64,000 nt of DNA from Niveispirillum cyanobacteriorum (GCF_002868735.1 NZ_CP025611.1:1420501-1484500), one strand, 5' to 3'; positions 9,872 to 19,729 are shown, counted from the first letter of the stretch. Program-made: numbers and translations. Notes: generated by a model not told the origin, from the letters alone.

Positions 9872-10606
9872 TCAGCCCCGCTCTTCCAGATGACGCTGCA
9901 GGATCGCGGAGAATTCTGTCACAAATGAGTCGAGCCGATCACCAAACCGCCCGATCTCCGAGGAAAAGTAGTTGTAGGCCAGCACGGCGGGGATGGCCGC
10001 GACCAGACCGATGGCGGTGGCGAACAAGGCCTCCGCAATGCCCGGTGCCACAACGGCCAGCGACGTGTTCTGCTGGGCCGCGATATTGGTGAAGGCACCC
10101 ATGATGCCCCAAACCGTCCCGAACAGACCAACGAACGGGCCCGCAGAACCGACAGAAGCCAGGACCGTCATATAGCGTTCGGTGTCCGCCATCTCGCGTC
10201 CCACCGTCACCGACATGACGCGTTCCATGCGCTGCATCAGGTTGGCGCGCATAGCGCCCGACGATGACAGGCCGCGTTCATTGGCATGGCGCCATTCGCG
10301 CATGCCGGCGGCGAATACGGCCGAGAACGGATCAGCCGGGGCCTGCGCTACCTGGTCATAGAGCTGATCCAGCGAACCGCCGGACCAGAACTGTTCCTCA
10401 AAATCAGCGGCGGCAGCCTTCATGCGGCGCAGCTTGGTGGCCTTGTTGAAGATGATGGCCCAGGTCCAGACCGACGCCGCCAGCAGACCCAGCATCACCA
10501 GCTTCACAACGATATCGGCCTGCAGGAACAGGCCGAGCGCCGACATGTCATGGACCGGCGCGACATCACCGCCGAGGGCGGCGGCTTGCAGAAGGGTGGG
10601 AAACAT
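9872..10606 (-). CDS. tolQ: Tol-Pal proton channel subunit TolQ
   Basis: TolQ is the ExbB/MotA-family membrane protein that, with TolR, converts proton flow into TolA movement. Starting at MFPTLLQAAALGG gives 244 residues and a 5-base gap to ybgC. An upstream start would extend into ybgC and is unlikely. Three membrane segments are visible: about 20-42, about 138-160 and about 170-195. The segment VGSAGPFVGLFGTVWGIM is the family hallmark. The C-terminal cytoplasmic tail is short, as expected. Confidence 0.95.
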   Translation of the reverse strand: MFPTLLQAAALGGDVAPVHDMSALGLFLQADIVVKLVMLGLLAASVWTWAIIFNKATKLRRMKAAAADFEEQFWSGGSLDQLYDQVAQAPADPFSAVFAAGMREWRHANERGLSSSGAMRANLMQRMERVMSVTVGREMADTERYMTVLASVGSAGPFVGLFGTVWGIMGAFTNIAAQQNTSLAVVAPGIAEALFATAIGLVAAIPAVLAYNYFSSEIGRFGDRLDSFVTEFSAILQRHLEERG

Positions 10607-10611
10607 CGGGT

Positions 10612-11106
10612 TCAGTCCTGACCTTTTGACAAAATATTGACCATCACCGACCGCAACGCGGCCGGCAGGCGGACGGGCCGCCCCTGCGCATTGATGCACG
10701 CCAGACGCAGGCCCAGGCGGACCAGCGGCGCTGGTCCCGTCGAAGCCTCCACCCCGCCCCAGGACAAGCCCGAGGCGCGGCGCACATCCTGTTCGATATC
10801 CAATGTCGCGGCGCCGATATCGACAATTCGCGAGACGACTTCAAGCGCGTCGTCAAGACGGGCGGGTTGTCGAAAATCGATGTCGCATCGGCGAACCGTC
10901 AGCGCGGAGCCCGTTTCGGCTACCATGGCGGCATGGGGAAAGCCCGAAAGGCGCAGCATCTCATTGCGCGCACGCTCCGCAAAACGCAGGTAATTGGCGT
11001 GATAGACGATGCCGCCAGCGTCCGTATCCTCGTAATAGACACGGGTCGGGAAGACATGGGATGCCCCTTCCCACCAGCCCGCCGATGGCATCGTCCCGTC
11101 AGGCAT
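10612..11106 (-). CDS. ybgC: Tol-Pal associated acyl-CoA thioesterase YbgC
   Basis: YbgC is a hotdog-fold thioesterase acting on acyl-CoA or acyl-ACP, nearly always first in the tol operon. The motif [21 protein letters not shown] contains the catalytic aspartate and the Tyr-His pair of the family. I choose the ATG at 11106, giving 164 residues; it overlaps the ruvB stop by 8 bases in the sequence ATGCCTGA. A start 12 codons earlier is possible but lies deeper in ruvB. The overlap ties the ruv and tol gene sets into one transcription unit. Confidence 0.94.
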   Translation of the reverse strand: MPDGTMPSAGWWEGASHVFPTRVYYEDTDAGGIVYHANYLRFAERARNEMLRLSGFPHAAMVAETGSALTVRRCDIDFRQPARLDDALEVVSRIVDIGAATLDIEQDVRRASGLSWGGVEASTGPAPLVRLGLRLACINAQGRPVRLPAALRSVMVNILSKGQD

Positions 11107-12229
11107 TGTCGTCCCCGTCGAACAGGTCGCCCACCGGCGCACTCCCCTTCCCCACCGTGGGCATGCCGCCCAGCAAGTCCAGTTGCCGCGCCGGCGTGGC
11201 CGGCACTGGCAGGCCCAGATAGCGGTAGCCCGTGTCGGTCAACATGCGCCCGCGCGGTGTGCGCTGCAACAATCCTTGTTGGATCAGGTAGGGTTCGATG
11301 GTTTCTTCCAGCACGTCACGCTGTTCACCCAGGGCCGCGCCCAGCGTCTCCACCCCTACCGGCCCGCCGCCATAATGGTCGGCGATGCAGGCAAGGTAAC
11401 GCCGGTCCATGGCGTCAAAGCCCAGCCGGTCGACCTCCAGCCGCGTCAGCGCCCGGTCGGCGGCCTTGGCATCCACCACCTCCAACCCGTGTACGCCACA
11501 AATGTCCCGCACCCGGCGCAGCAGGCGGCCCGCGACGCGCGGCGTTCCCCGCGACCGGCGCGCCACTTCCAACGCACCTTCGTCCGTCATCTCGACACCC
11601 AGGATACGCGCACCCCGGCTGACGATCAGCTGTAACTCTTCCGGCTCGTAGAACTGCATGCGCAGCGGAATGCCGAACCGTTCGCGCAAGGGACGGGTAA
11701 TCAGGCCCGAGCGCGTGGTGGCGCCGACCAGGGTGAAGGGCGGCAGGTCGATGCGCACGCTGCGCGCCGCCGGGCCTTCACCGATGATCAGGTCCAGCTG
11801 GAAATCCTCCATCGCGGGATAGAGGATTTCCTCCACCGCTGGCGACAGGCGATGGATTTCATCAATGAACAGAACGTCATGGGGCTGCAGATTGGTCAGC
11901 AGGGCTGCCAGATCGCCCGCCCGCGCGATGACGGGGCCAGAGGTCGCGCGGAACCCGACATTCAGTTCTTTGGCCACGATCTGCGCCAAGGTCGTCTTGC
12001 CCAGGCCTGGCGGCCCGAAAAGCAGCACATGGTCCAGCGCCTCACCACGCCCCTTGGCCGCCTGGATGAACAAGGACAGGTTCTCGCGCACCTGTTTCTG
12101 GCCGATGAACTCCCCCAGCGACAGGGGGCGGATGGAGTTTTCGGTATTGGCGTCGCCGCCGATCCGATCCTGTTCCACCATGCGTTCAGGTTTCGGGGGG
12201 GCCGCCTCCGGCTTGGGCTTGCGGCTCAC
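11099..12229 (-). CDS. ruvB: Holliday junction branch migration helicase RuvB
   Basis: RuvB is the hexameric AAA+ motor that drives branch migration of Holliday junctions with RuvA. The 376-residue protein has Walker [11 protein letters not shown] at about 71-80, Walker [10 protein letters not shown], and the arginine-finger region [19 protein letters not shown] winged-helix DNA-binding domain with [16 protein letters not shown] is at the C-terminal end. An N-terminal extension of about 20 residues rich in Pro and Lys is longer than in E. coli. It overlaps ruvA by 4 bases (ATGA). Confidence 0.98.
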   Translation of the reverse strand: MSRKPKPEAAPPKPERMVEQDRIGGDANTENSIRPLSLGEFIGQKQVRENLSLFIQAAKGRGEALDHVLLFGPPGLGKTTLAQIVAKELNVGFRATSGPVIARAGDLAALLTNLQPHDVLFIDEIHRLSPAVEEILYPAMEDFQLDLIIGEGPAARSVRIDLPPFTLVGATTRSGLITRPLRERFGIPLRMQFYEPEELQLIVSRGARILGVEMTDEGALEVARRSRGTPRVAGRLLRRVRDICGVHGLEVVDAKAADRALTRLEVDRLGFDAMDRRYLACIADHYGGGPVGVETLGAALGEQRDVLEETIEPYLIQQGLLQRTPRGRMLTDTGYRYLGLPVPATPARQLDLLGGMPTVGKGSAPVGDLFDGDDNA

Positions 12230-12843
12230 TGGCTCAGTTCCTTCAGGCCGGCCCGGATCAGGGCGGAGACATCGGCCTCACCGCCAAGGCTCTGGGCGGC
12301 CTTGTTCACGGCGGTGAATGCCTCGATCCGCTTATATCCAAGATTGACCAGCGCCGACACCGCATCCCCAACTGCCGTACTGACGGCGGGTTGTGCCGCC
12401 GTGCTTTGAACCTGCGTGGCCGCCACCGGGCTGGTGGCGAGCGTGGCCACCTTATCCTTCAATTCGTTCAAAATTCGGGCAGCCAGTTTCGGCCCCACCC
12501 CATCCGCTTCACACAGCGTTGTCTTGTCCTGCGCGGCAATGGCAGAGGTCAGGCGGTCGGGCGCCAGCACCGACAGGATGTTCAGCGCCACGCGCGCCCC
12601 CACCCCCTGTACGGTCGTCAGCAGCCGGAACCAGTCGCGTTCATTGATGTCGGCGAAGCCGTACAGCGCCATCTTGTCTTCCGACACCCACATCTCGGTA
12701 TGGACCGAAACGGCGCTGCCATTGCTGCCCAGGCGACGCAGGGTGCGGGTGGAGGCGGAGATCAGATAACCGACCCCGTTCACATCGATAATGGCCCAGT
12801 CCAGGCCCGTGCTGTCCAGCAGCCCGGACAATTTCGCGATCAT
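12226..12843 (-). CDS. ruvA: Holliday junction DNA-binding protein RuvA
   Basis: RuvA binds the four-way junction as a tetramer and loads RuvB. The 205-residue protein starts [11 protein letters not shown] with the OB-fold domain. Two helix-hairpin-helix motifs follow ([13 protein letters not shown] and [16 protein letters not shown]). The C-terminal domain III (about 155-203) contacts RuvB. Its ATG overlaps the vapC stop in an ATGA, so ruvA translation may be coupled to a toxin gene, which is unusual. Confidence 0.98.
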   Translation of the reverse strand: MIAKLSGLLDSTGLDWAIIDVNGVGYLISASTRTLRRLGSNGSAVSVHTEMWVSEDKMALYGFADINERDWFRLLTTVQGVGARVALNILSVLAPDRLTSAIAAQDKTTLCEADGVGPKLAARILNELKDKVATLATSPVAATQVQSTAAQPAVSTAVGDAVSALVNLGYKRIEAFTAVNKAAQSLGGEADVSALIRAGLKELSQ

Positions 12844-13268
12844 TGGCTCACTCCCGCCTCGGGCACCAGCAGAGGCAGGGCCGCGATGATGTCGGTATGG
12901 ATGAAATCGTTGCCCTTGAACAGCAAAGGCGCGTTCAGGGTGCGGGCCAGCGCATAAGAAGCGCAGTCACCCAGATTGAGGCTAGCCTTACTGCCGCGTC
13001 CCTTGCCGAAGCGGTTAAAGCCGGCGAAAGCCTCCTCCGCCTGCTGTTCGTCGAACGGGACAATGCCAATGCCCAGAACGGCCATCAGGTCGTTCAACTC
13101 GCTCACAGCGGCTGGGTTACGACCCATCAGGACCGTGCGCAGTTCGAACAGGGTCATGGCGGAAATGACCATTCCCGCCGAACGGCGCATCGCCTCCAAA
13201 TATTGCGGGGCGTCGGGTTCGCGGAACAGAAAGGCAGCGACGGCGGATGTATCCAGGACGATCCGCAT
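12840..13268 (-). CDS. vapC: VapC-type PIN-domain ribonuclease toxin
   Basis: VapC toxins are Mg-dependent RNases that cleave tRNA or rRNA when freed from VapB. Starting at MRIVLDTSAV gives 142 residues. The PIN acidic residues are present: Asp in LDTSAV, Glu in FELRTV, Asp in NLGDCASYALA, and Asp in KGNDF. All four carboxylates are intact, so the toxin is probably active. It starts one base after the vapB stop and overlaps the ruvA start by 4 bases. The pair interrupts the usual ruvC-ruvA neighbourhood. Confidence 0.93.
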   Translation of the reverse strand: MRIVLDTSAVAAFLFREPDAPQYLEAMRRSAGMVISAMTLFELRTVLMGRNPAAVSELNDLMAVLGIGIVPFDEQQAEEAFAGFNRFGKGRGSKASLNLGDCASYALARTLNAPLLFKGNDFIHTDIIAALPLLVPEAGVSQ

Positions 13269-13269
13269 C

Positions 13270-13530
13270 TCAGTCGAACGTCCCATGCTCGTTATAGCCG
13301 ATGATCTCATCAGGGCTGCGCGGATCTAGAACCGGCAAGGCCTGGATACGGCGGATGATCTCCTCAGCCTTGGCCCAGCGGGCCGCCTTCAGCGCCGACT
13401 CTTCCGATGACAGCCGCTCCAGGCGCTCCCGCACAGCCTTGTGCATGGCCTCCGTCAGGCTTTCACCGGTCAGCTCAGCCAAGCGACGGACGTCCCGCTC
13501 CGCCTCTGGGGACTTGATGTTGAGCGCCAT
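13270..13530 (-). CDS. vapB: VapB-type antitoxin (Rv0623-like)
   Basis: This 86-residue protein neutralises the adjacent VapC toxin and normally represses its own promoter. It starts MALNIKSPEAERDVRRLAELTGESLTEA, which is typical of the Rv0623-like VapB class: a ribbon-helix-helix DNA-binding N-terminus followed by a helix that wraps the toxin. The Asp/Glu-bearing C-terminus (LPVLDPRSPDEIIGYNEHGTFD) fits the part that enters the PIN active site. It lies 62 bases downstream of ruvC, with a promoter and palindrome in that gap. Confidence 0.92.
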   Translation of the reverse strand: MALNIKSPEAERDVRRLAELTGESLTEAMHKAVRERLERLSSEESALKAARWAKAEEIIRRIQALPVLDPRSPDEIIGYNEHGTFD

Positions 13531-13557
13531 GGGATGGCCCTTTCTTCCTGCTCGGGA

Positions 13558-13588
13558 AGAATTCTACACCATATGAACAAAACGGCAA
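13558..13588 (-). promoter_or_regulatory. Candidate promoter and operator of vapBC
   Basis: On the minus strand TTGCCG (13588-13583) and TAGAAT (13566-13561) are 16 bases apart, a plausible sigma-70 promoter. The palindrome AGAATTCT (13558-13565) covers the -10 box and could be the VapB operator. It would also drive ruvA and ruvB. Confidence 0.5.
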
Positions 13589-13592
13589 CGTG

Positions 13593-14120
13593 TTACCGCC
13601 TGATCCCCAGAATGGCATTGTCCACCTTACGACGCGTTTGCGCGTGGTGGGCGTGGCAGATGGCGACGGCCAGGGCGTCGGCGGCGTCCGCGGTGGAGCG
13701 CTGAAAGCCCGGCAGCAGCATTTTCACCATATGCTGCACCTGTACCTTGTCGGCATGGCCCGTGCCCACCACGGATTTCTTCACCGCCATGGGCAGATAT
13801 TGTTCCACCGGCAGGCCCGCCTTGGCGGCACTGAACAGGGCAATGCCGCGCGCCATACCCAGTTTCAGGGTAGAGGATGGATTGACGTTGGACAGCGTCT
13901 CTTCCACCGCCGCCTCATCCGGCTGCCACTGCTCAATGACGGCGGCGATACCTTCATGCAATTCAAGCAGGCGCTTGGCCAAATCGTCACCACTGTCGGT
14001 ATGGATGGTGCCGTCAGCGATGTGGCTCAACCGGTTGCCGGCGGCATCGATGATGCCCCAGCCCAGATGGCGAAGACCGGGGTCCAGCCCCAAGATACGC
14101 ACGGGTGCCTGTCCCGCCAT
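13593..14120 (-). CDS. ruvC: Crossover junction endodeoxyribonuclease RuvC
   Basis: RuvC cleaves Holliday junctions symmetrically after RuvAB branch migration. The 175-residue protein has the RNase H-like fold. The first catalytic aspartate is in ILGLDPGLRHLGWG (Asp 13), a glutamate is in AAVEETLSNVNPSSTLKLG, and the final acidic pair is in STADAADALAVAICHAHH. Length and motifs match functional RuvC. It is followed by vapBC rather than directly by ruvA. Confidence 0.97.
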   Translation of the reverse strand: MAGQAPVRILGLDPGLRHLGWGIIDAAGNRLSHIADGTIHTDSGDDLAKRLLELHEGIAAVIEQWQPDEAAVEETLSNVNPSSTLKLGMARGIALFSAAKAGLPVEQYLPMAVKKSVVGTGHADKVQVQHMVKMLLPGFQRSTADAADALAVAICHAHHAQTRRKVDNAILGIRR

Positions 14121-14146
14121 GGTGGCCCCCCGGTCTTGCTTTTGTA

Positions 14147-14899
14147 TCAGCCCAGCTTTTCCAGCAGCTCGGCCGGAATGTCAAAATTGCCCAGCACCGT
14201 CTGGACATCGTCATTGTCTTCCAGCACGTCGAGCAGCTTCAGCAGCGTCTGGGCCGTATCCTCCGCCGTCACCGGCAGCAGGTTCAGCGGCGTCCATGTC
14301 AGCTTAGCACTTTCCGGAGCGCCGAACTTGGCTTCCAGCGCGTCGCGCACCTCACCCAGCGTATCCGTGCCGGTGATGATGGAATGGCCATGCTCGTCGG
14401 ACTGCACATCCTCCGCCCCCGCCTCAATGGCGGCTTCCAGCATGTCATCCGCCGACGCCACGCTGGCCGGATAGGTCACCTGCCCGATACGGTTGAACAT
14501 GAACGACACCGAATTGGTCTCGCCCAGCGATCCGCCATGCTTGGTGAAGGCCGAGCGCACTTCCGATGCGGTGCGGTTGCGGTTGTCGGTCAGCGCTTCC
14601 ACGATCAGGGCGATACCGCCGGGGCCATAGCCCTCGTACCGCACTTCATCATAGTTGGTATCATCGGCGCTGCCCGGAATACCCATCTTGATGGCCCGGT
14701 CGATACGGTCCTTGGGCAGGTTCTGGGCGCGGCCCGCCTGGATGGCGGCGCGCAGGCGCGGGTTCATGGCCGGATCGGGCAGGCCCGACTTCGCCGCGAC
14801 GGTGATTTCGCGCGCCAGCTTGTTGAAAATCTTCGACCGCTTGGCGTCCTGCGCGCCTTTGCGGTGCATGATGTTCTTGAATTGGCTATGACCGGCCAT
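14147..14899 (-). CDS. yebC: YebC/PmpR-family regulatory protein
   Basis: This 250-residue protein belongs to the YebC/TACO1 family. Members bind DNA as regulators or act on ribosomes to ease translation of proline stretches. It starts [23 protein letters not shown], the conserved N-terminus, and contains [24 protein letters not shown], the family signature. Placement just upstream of ruvC is highly conserved in bacteria. The gap to ruvC is 26 bases. Confidence 0.96.
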   Translation of the reverse strand: MAGHSQFKNIMHRKGAQDAKRSKIFNKLAREITVAAKSGLPDPAMNPRLRAAIQAGRAQNLPKDRIDRAIKMGIPGSADDTNYDEVRYEGYGPGGIALIVEALTDNRNRTASEVRSAFTKHGGSLGETNSVSFMFNRIGQVTYPASVASADDMLEAAIEAGAEDVQSDEHGHSIITGTDTLGEVRDALEAKFGAPESAKLTWTPLNLLPVTAEDTAQTLLKLLDVLEDNDDVQTVLGNFDIPAELLEKLG

Positions 14900-14980
14900 G
14901 GGGAACGCCTTGCTGAATCGTTTTGATATATGGGCTGAAACTGGCGGCTTGATAGCATATTCGGCGGGGTTTGGGCACCC

Positions 14981-15754
14981 CTACCCGACAATGGAATAGC
15001 CGCCATCGATATATTCGATCCCGCCGGTCACGGCACGAGCGGCATCCGACGCCAAGAAGGCGGCATAGGCACCCACATCCTCGATCGTCACCTGATTGCG
15101 CATGGGCGCCCGTTCGGCCGCACGAGCCAGCAATTCATCGAAACGGTCGATACCGCTGGCGGCGCGCGTCTTCAATGGTCCCGGCGACAGGCTGTGGACG
15201 CGGATGCCCTGCGGGCCTAACTCCGCTGCCAGATACCGCGTCACCGCCTCCAGCGCCGCCTTCACTGGTCCCATCAGATTGTAATGTTCCACGACCTTTT
15301 CAGAGCCGTAGAAGCTGACATTCATCAGGCAGCCGCCATCCTTCATCAGCGGCTCGGCCAGCTTGGCCATTCGGATAAAGGAATGGACCGACACGTCCAT
15401 GGCCATCAGGAACCCATCGCGGCTGCTGTCCACGACCCGTGCATGCAGATCCTCACGCGGGGCAAAGGCGATGGAATGCAGCAGGAAATCCAGCTTGCCC
15501 CATTCCGCCTCGATTTTCTCGAACACCGCCTCCAACTGCCCCGGCTCTCGCACATCGCAGGGCAAAAGCAGCGCGGCACCCAACTCGTCAGACAATGGCT
15601 GCACATGGGGCGCCGCCTTTTCGTTCAGATAGGTGACCGCCAGATCAGCGCCCTGCGCCCGGAAGGCTTTAGCGCAGCCATAGGCGATGGAGGCACCATT
15701 GGCGATGCCCACCACCAGTCCACGCTTGCCGGAAAGATCGAACAGAGCCATCAC
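14981..15754 (-). CDS. fabI: FabI-like enoyl-ACP reductase (SDR family)
   Basis: FabI reduces enoyl-ACP with NADH in fatty acid elongation. The 257-residue SDR protein has the FabI-type nucleotide loop GLVVGIANGASIAYG (12-26) and the LHSIAFAPR segment. The catalytic Tyr158-x6-Lys165 lies in HYNLMGPVKAALEA. By my alignment the other conserved FabI tyrosine (Tyr146 in E. coli) falls on Phe148, with a tyrosine one place later, so it may be a FabI paralogue with altered activity or inhibitor response. MALFDLSGK at codon 2 is an equally good start. Confidence 0.85.
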   Translation of the reverse strand: MMALFDLSGKRGLVVGIANGASIAYGCAKAFRAQGADLAVTYLNEKAAPHVQPLSDELGAALLLPCDVREPGQLEAVFEKIEAEWGKLDFLLHSIAFAPREDLHARVVDSSRDGFLMAMDVSVHSFIRMAKLAEPLMKDGGCLMNVSFYGSEKVVEHYNLMGPVKAALEAVTRYLAAELGPQGIRVHSLSPGPLKTRAASGIDRFDELLARAAERAPMRNQVTIEDVGAYAAFLASDAARAVTGGIEYIDGGYSIVG

Positions 15755-15971
15755 GCATCCTCATCCCGCATTGCACCACAGCCAAGGGTGCGGTGGAACC
15801 GGCCCCCGATCAACCCCATATGGCGTTGCATTACAGGGTGGCACCCGGCCTTGTAACTGACCTGTATCAAGGTGGAACCCCAACGGGTCGGGGCCGGTGG
15901 ACCTTGGCCGGCGGTGATAATCACCCGATCATCAACAGCCCGAACGATGCCCCGGAAGGCAGGAAGTCCCG

Positions 15972-17096
15972 ATGTTTGCCCGTATCCTGATCCAAGCCGC
16001 CCTGCTGCTGACCCTGTGTGGTCCGGCATGGGCGGGTGCTGAGCTGCAAACGGGTGCAGAGATAAGGCTGATCGCCCCGGTCACCGACGATCTGGTGGCG
16101 GCAGGGCGGTCTGTATCCGTCGATGCACCGGTGGCAGGCGATGTGGTCGCGGCGGGTCTGGACCTGCGAACCACGGCATCGATATCGGGCGATGCGCTGC
16201 TGGCCGGCTTCGATCTTGCGGTCAAGGCTCCCGTGGAGGGTGATCTGGCCGCCATGGCGTTCGACCTGTCGTTGACGTCCGATGTGGCGGGTGACGCGCT
16301 GCTGAATGCGGCGGAACTGACCATCGGCCCCACAGCCCACATCGCGGGTGACCTGATTGCCAATGGTACCGAGGTGACACTGTCGGGCCGGGTGGATGGC
16401 GATGCGCATCTGACGGGCGACCGGGTCATTGTGACCGGCCGGGTGGCGGGCGATATGGAGGTGACATCCGGCATGCTAGAGCTGCGCCCAGGTGCGGCGA
16501 TTGAAGGGGACCTGCGCCATAACGGCCCCATGGCCGTGGAGGTGCCGGCAGGGGTGGAGATCGGTGGCACCGTTCGCCACCATTACCAATCCGCACCCGA
16601 TGACGGCCCCACCATCCTGGGCAGCCTGGGCAAGGCGCTGGCCCTGTTCCTGCTGGGCGTCGCGCTTCTCTGGCTGCTGCCGGGGCCGGTACTGCGCGCG
16701 GCAGATGCCATGCCGCGCCATGCGTTGCGCCATCTGCTGCTGGGCGGGGCCATCCTGCTGCTGGCGCCGGTGCTGCTGGGCCTGCTGATGGTCAGCGTGA
16801 TCGGCATTCCGTTGGGCGTGCTCATGCTGGGCCTGTGGCTGCTGGCCCTGCCCGTGGGCATCGTCGTTACAGGTTTTGCGGTTGCCGTGAAAGTCCGGCG
16901 GCGAGGACTGGGGACGGAGCGGGAGGCGGCGGCGGTACTACTGCGCCGTTATGCCCTGGCAGCCCTTGTTATGGCCGCGCTGCCGCTGGTGCCGGTTGCC
17001 GGCCTCTGTATCCTGACCCTGATCGCCGCCATCGGCATCGGCGCGCTGGCCGAAAATCTGCGCCATGGGCGACGCGGGGGACTGGCGATCGGTTAG
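15972..17096 (+). CDS. Bactofilin-like membrane protein with signal peptide
   Basis: I cannot assign a function. The 374-residue product has a signal peptide ([16 protein letters not shown], cut near residue 21). A bactofilin-like beta-solenoid follows (about 22-205), with repeated turns such as [27 protein letters not shown] and IAGDLIANG. At least four hydrophobic helices lie between about 218 and 365. Classical bactofilins are cytosolic and lack a signal peptide and this membrane half, so the solenoid here is probably periplasmic. A role in envelope shape or membrane organisation is inference. It is transcribed away from fabI. Confidence 0.8.
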   Translation: MFARILIQAALLLTLCGPAWAGAELQTGAEIRLIAPVTDDLVAAGRSVSVDAPVAGDVVAAGLDLRTTASISGDALLAGFDLAVKAPVEGDLAAMAFDLSLTSDVAGDALLNAAELTIGPTAHIAGDLIANGTEVTLSGRVDGDAHLTGDRVIVTGRVAGDMEVTSGMLELRPGAAIEGDLRHNGPMAVEVPAGVEIGGTVRHHYQSAPDDGPTILGSLGKALALFLLGVALLWLLPGPVLRAADAMPRHALRHLLLGGAILLLAPVLLGLLMVSVIGIPLGVLMLGLWLLALPVGIVVTGFAVAVKVRRRGLGTEREAAAVLLRRYALAALVMAALPLVPVAGLCILTLIAAIGIGALAENLRHGRRGGLAIG

Positions 17097-17137
17097 AAGC
17101 GCGCCATGTCAGGGGCAACGCTTCGGACAGGACCATC

Positions 17138-17323
17138 ATGCATCACAAGACCAACCTGCCGACCAAGACCTGCATCCAATGTGGCCGACCCTTTACCTGG
17201 CGGCGCAAATGGGCACGCGACTGGGAACAGGTGAAATACTGCTCCGACGCCTGCCGGCGCGGCAAGGTGCCGGACCGGACAGGCAGTGCCGCTGTTACTC
17301 CAGCCCGACCAGGGCGCGGGTGA
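17138..17323 (+). CDS. DUF2256-type small zinc-ribbon protein
   Basis: This 61-residue protein matches the DUF2256 pattern: [20 protein letters not shown] followed by [13 protein letters not shown]. The CxxC and CxxxC pairs suggest a zinc ribbon. Function is unknown; members often sit next to cryptochrome or photolyase genes, but none is present here. The C-terminal tail after CRR is low-complexity and overlaps the 3' end of ftsY on the other strand by 29 bases. Confidence 0.85.
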   Translation: MHHKTNLPTKTCIQCGRPFTWRRKWARDWEQVKYCSDACRRGKVPDRTGSAAVTPARPGRG

Positions 17324-18392
17324 AGCCTCTCGCCTCAAACGGACGCAGGTCATAGACGCCCTCGCCCACGCCGATGGCATGGACCGGCAGCTTAAACTTC
17401 TCCGCCAGCGCCACCAGCACGCCGCCCCGCGCGGAGCCATCCAGCTTAGTCAGGACCAGGCCATTGATGGCCACCATGTCCTTGAACACTTCGATCTGGC
17501 TATGCGCGTTCTGGCCCGTGGTGGCATCCAGGGTCAGCAGGGTCGTATGCGGGGCCTCGGGGTTCAGCTTTTTGATGACGCGCACGATCTTGCGCAGTTC
17601 TTCCATCAAACCGGCCTTGTTCTGCAGCCGGCCCGCCGTGTCGATCAGCAGGACATCCGCCCCGGCCTTTGTCGCCTGCTCCACGGCGTCATAGGCTAGG
17701 CCCGCCGCATCGGCGCCGGTATCGCGGGACACGACCGGGCAGCCCGTGCGCTCCCCCCAGACCTTCAGCTGCGCCACGGCGGCGGCACGGAACGTGTCCC
17801 CGGCGGCCAGCCACACGGTTTTGCCCTCGTCCCGGAACTGGCGTGCCAGCTTGCCAATGGTGGTTGTCTTGCCGGTACCGTTGACGCCGACCAGCAGGAT
17901 GATGTGCGGCTTCTTCGAGGGATCAATGACCAGCGGCTGGGCCACCGGCTCCACGATCTTCTGCAATTCGGTGGCGAGGTAATCCTTCACCTCTTCCGCC
18001 GAAACTTCCTTGCCGAACCGGGTCTTGGCCAGACCGGCGGTCAGGCGGGCCGCCGTGACGGGGCCCAGATCGGCGCGGATCAGCAGCTCTTCCAGTTCTT
18101 CCAGCGCCTCATCATCCAGCTTTTTCTTGGTGAAAATGCCGGTGATGCCCTCGGTCAGGCGGCTGGTGGATTTGGACAGCCCGTCCTTCAGGCGGGAGAA
18201 CCAGCTCTTCTTTTCGGGCTTGTCATCCAGCTCCGGGATGGCTTCCACCACGGGCGCAGGCTCGACCACGGGTTCCGCCTCGACGGCTGCCACCGGCGCT
18301 GCAACCGCGACCTCTTCCGCCATCACCGGTTCGGGTGCCGGTTGAGGGCCCGGGACGTCTTGGGTCGGCTTCTTCTTGAACCAGTTCAGCAT
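17295..18392 (-). CDS. ftsY: Signal recognition particle receptor FtsY
   Basis: FtsY is the SRP receptor GTPase that docks ribosome-nascent chain complexes at the inner membrane. The 365-residue protein has an acidic, Ala/Val/Glu-rich A domain (about 1-60). Its NG domain carries G1 [11 protein letters not shown]3 DTAGRLQNK and G4 [10 protein letters not shown]. The terminal [12 protein letters not shown] segment is typical. Its ATG overlaps the mtaB stop by one base. Confidence 0.98.
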   Translation of the reverse strand: MLNWFKKKPTQDVPGPQPAPEPVMAEEVAVAAPVAAVEAEPVVEPAPVVEAIPELDDKPEKKSWFSRLKDGLSKSTSRLTEGITGIFTKKKLDDEALEELEELLIRADLGPVTAARLTAGLAKTRFGKEVSAEEVKDYLATELQKIVEPVAQPLVIDPSKKPHIILLVGVNGTGKTTTIGKLARQFRDEGKTVWLAAGDTFRAAAVAQLKVWGERTGCPVVSRDTGADAAGLAYDAVEQATKAGADVLLIDTAGRLQNKAGLMEELRKIVRVIKKLNPEAPHTTLLTLDATTGQNAHSQIEVFKDMVAINGLVLTKLDGSARGGVLVALAEKFKLPVHAIGVGEGVYDLRPFEARGFTRALVGLE

Positions 18393-19729
18393 CAGTCGAG
18401 GACTCGCGCGGTCAGTTGGGTTCCGGCCACGCCGGTGATGGTGCAGCGGATAATCGTTCCGGGTTCATAATGATCGGGAACCGCCACTTCGGCAAAGCCC
18501 TCATTGCGGCCCAGCCCCTTGCGTTCGATCAATACGTTGGCGGAACGACCGACCTGTGACGCCAGATAACGCGCCACCTGTGCGTCGCCTGCGGCGCGCA
18601 GGCGGGCCGCGCGCTCCTTGCGGATCGGGCCGGGCACCTGCGGCATCTTGGCGGCCGGTGTGCCGGGACGCGGGCTGTAGGGGAAAACATGCAGCCAGGT
18701 CAGACCGCATTGTTCAACGATATCCAGGCTGTTCTGGAACATCTCTTCGGTTTCGGTCGGAAAGCCGGCGATGATGTCGGCGCCGAAAACCATGTCGGGA
18801 CGCAGCGCCCGCGCCTTTTCGGCGAAGGCGATGGCATCGCCACGCAGGTGACGGCGCTTCATGCGCTTAAGGATCATGTCATCGCCGGCCTGCAAGGACA
18901 GGTGCAGATGCGGCATCAGGCGGGGTTCTTCGGCCACCAGCCGCCAGAGATCATCATCCATCTCCACGGCGTCCAGGCTGGACAGGCGCAGGCGCGGCAG
19001 ATCGGGCACCAGCGCCAGCAGACGGCGCACCATCTGCCCCAGCGACGGCTTGCCCGGCAGGTCGGCACCATAGGAGGTGACGTCCACCCCGGTTAGCACG
19101 ACCTCATTATAGCCGCTTTCCACCAAGGCGCGGACCTGGGCGACAATCTCCCCCATCGGCACCGACCGGGAATTGCCGCGACCATAGGGGATGATGCAGA
19201 AGGTGCAGCGATGGTCGCAGCCATTCTGGACCTGCACAAAGGCCCGCGCGCGACCTTCCATCCCCTGGATCAGGTGGCCGGCGGTTTCCTTCACGCTCAT
19301 GATGTCGTTGACGACCACACGTTCGGCCTGCCCCGTGCCGAACTCGGCCCAAGGGGCGGCGGTCAGCTTGGCGTCATTACCCAGCACATGGTCAACCTCG
19401 CCCATCGCCGCGAACTTTTCCGGGCTCACTTGGGCGGCGCAGCCGGTAACGATGATCTTGGACCCCGGCCGTTCGCGGCGCAGGCGACGAATGGTCTGGC
19501 GGGCCTGACGCTCCGCCTCCGCCGTCACGGCGCAGGTATTGACGATGACGACATCATCCAGTCCGGCTTGTCGCGCATGCGTGCGCATCACTTCGGACTC
19601 ATACGCATTAAGACGGCAACCGAACGTAACCAGCGTCGGCTCCCCCGCCCCACCGGTCACTTCGGGCGGGCCGCCCTCCCCGCTTTCATGCACATGTTCG
19701 GCCTCGGCCAGGCTGGTATCGACGCTCAC
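18392..19729 (-). CDS. mtaB: tRNA N6-threonylcarbamoyladenosine methylthiotransferase MtaB
   Basis: MtaB adds a methylthio group to t6A37 of ANN-decoding tRNAs by radical SAM chemistry. The 445-residue protein has the N-terminal cluster cysteines Cys38, Cys66 and Cys97. The radical SAM motif CDHRCTFC has Cys171, Cys175 and Cys178. A C-terminal TRAM-like domain follows. The GCRLNAYES and NTCAVTAEAE segments point to the MtaB branch rather than MiaB or RimO. It overlaps dapF by 4 bases and ftsY by 1. Confidence 0.94.
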   Translation of the reverse strand: MSVDTSLAEAEHVHESGEGGPPEVTGGAGEPTLVTFGCRLNAYESEVMRTHARQAGLDDVVIVNTCAVTAEAERQARQTIRRLRRERPGSKIIVTGCAAQVSPEKFAAMGEVDHVLGNDAKLTAAPWAEFGTGQAERVVVNDIMSVKETAGHLIQGMEGRARAFVQVQNGCDHRCTFCIIPYGRGNSRSVPMGEIVAQVRALVESGYNEVVLTGVDVTSYGADLPGKPSLGQMVRRLLALVPDLPRLRLSSLDAVEMDDDLWRLVAEEPRLMPHLHLSLQAGDDMILKRMKRRHLRGDAIAFAEKARALRPDMVFGADIIAGFPTETEEMFQNSLDIVEQCGLTWLHVFPYSPRPGTPAAKMPQVPGPIRKERAARLRAAGDAQVARYLASQVGRSANVLIERKGLGRNEGFAEVAVPDHYEPGTIIRCTITGVAGTQLTARVLD

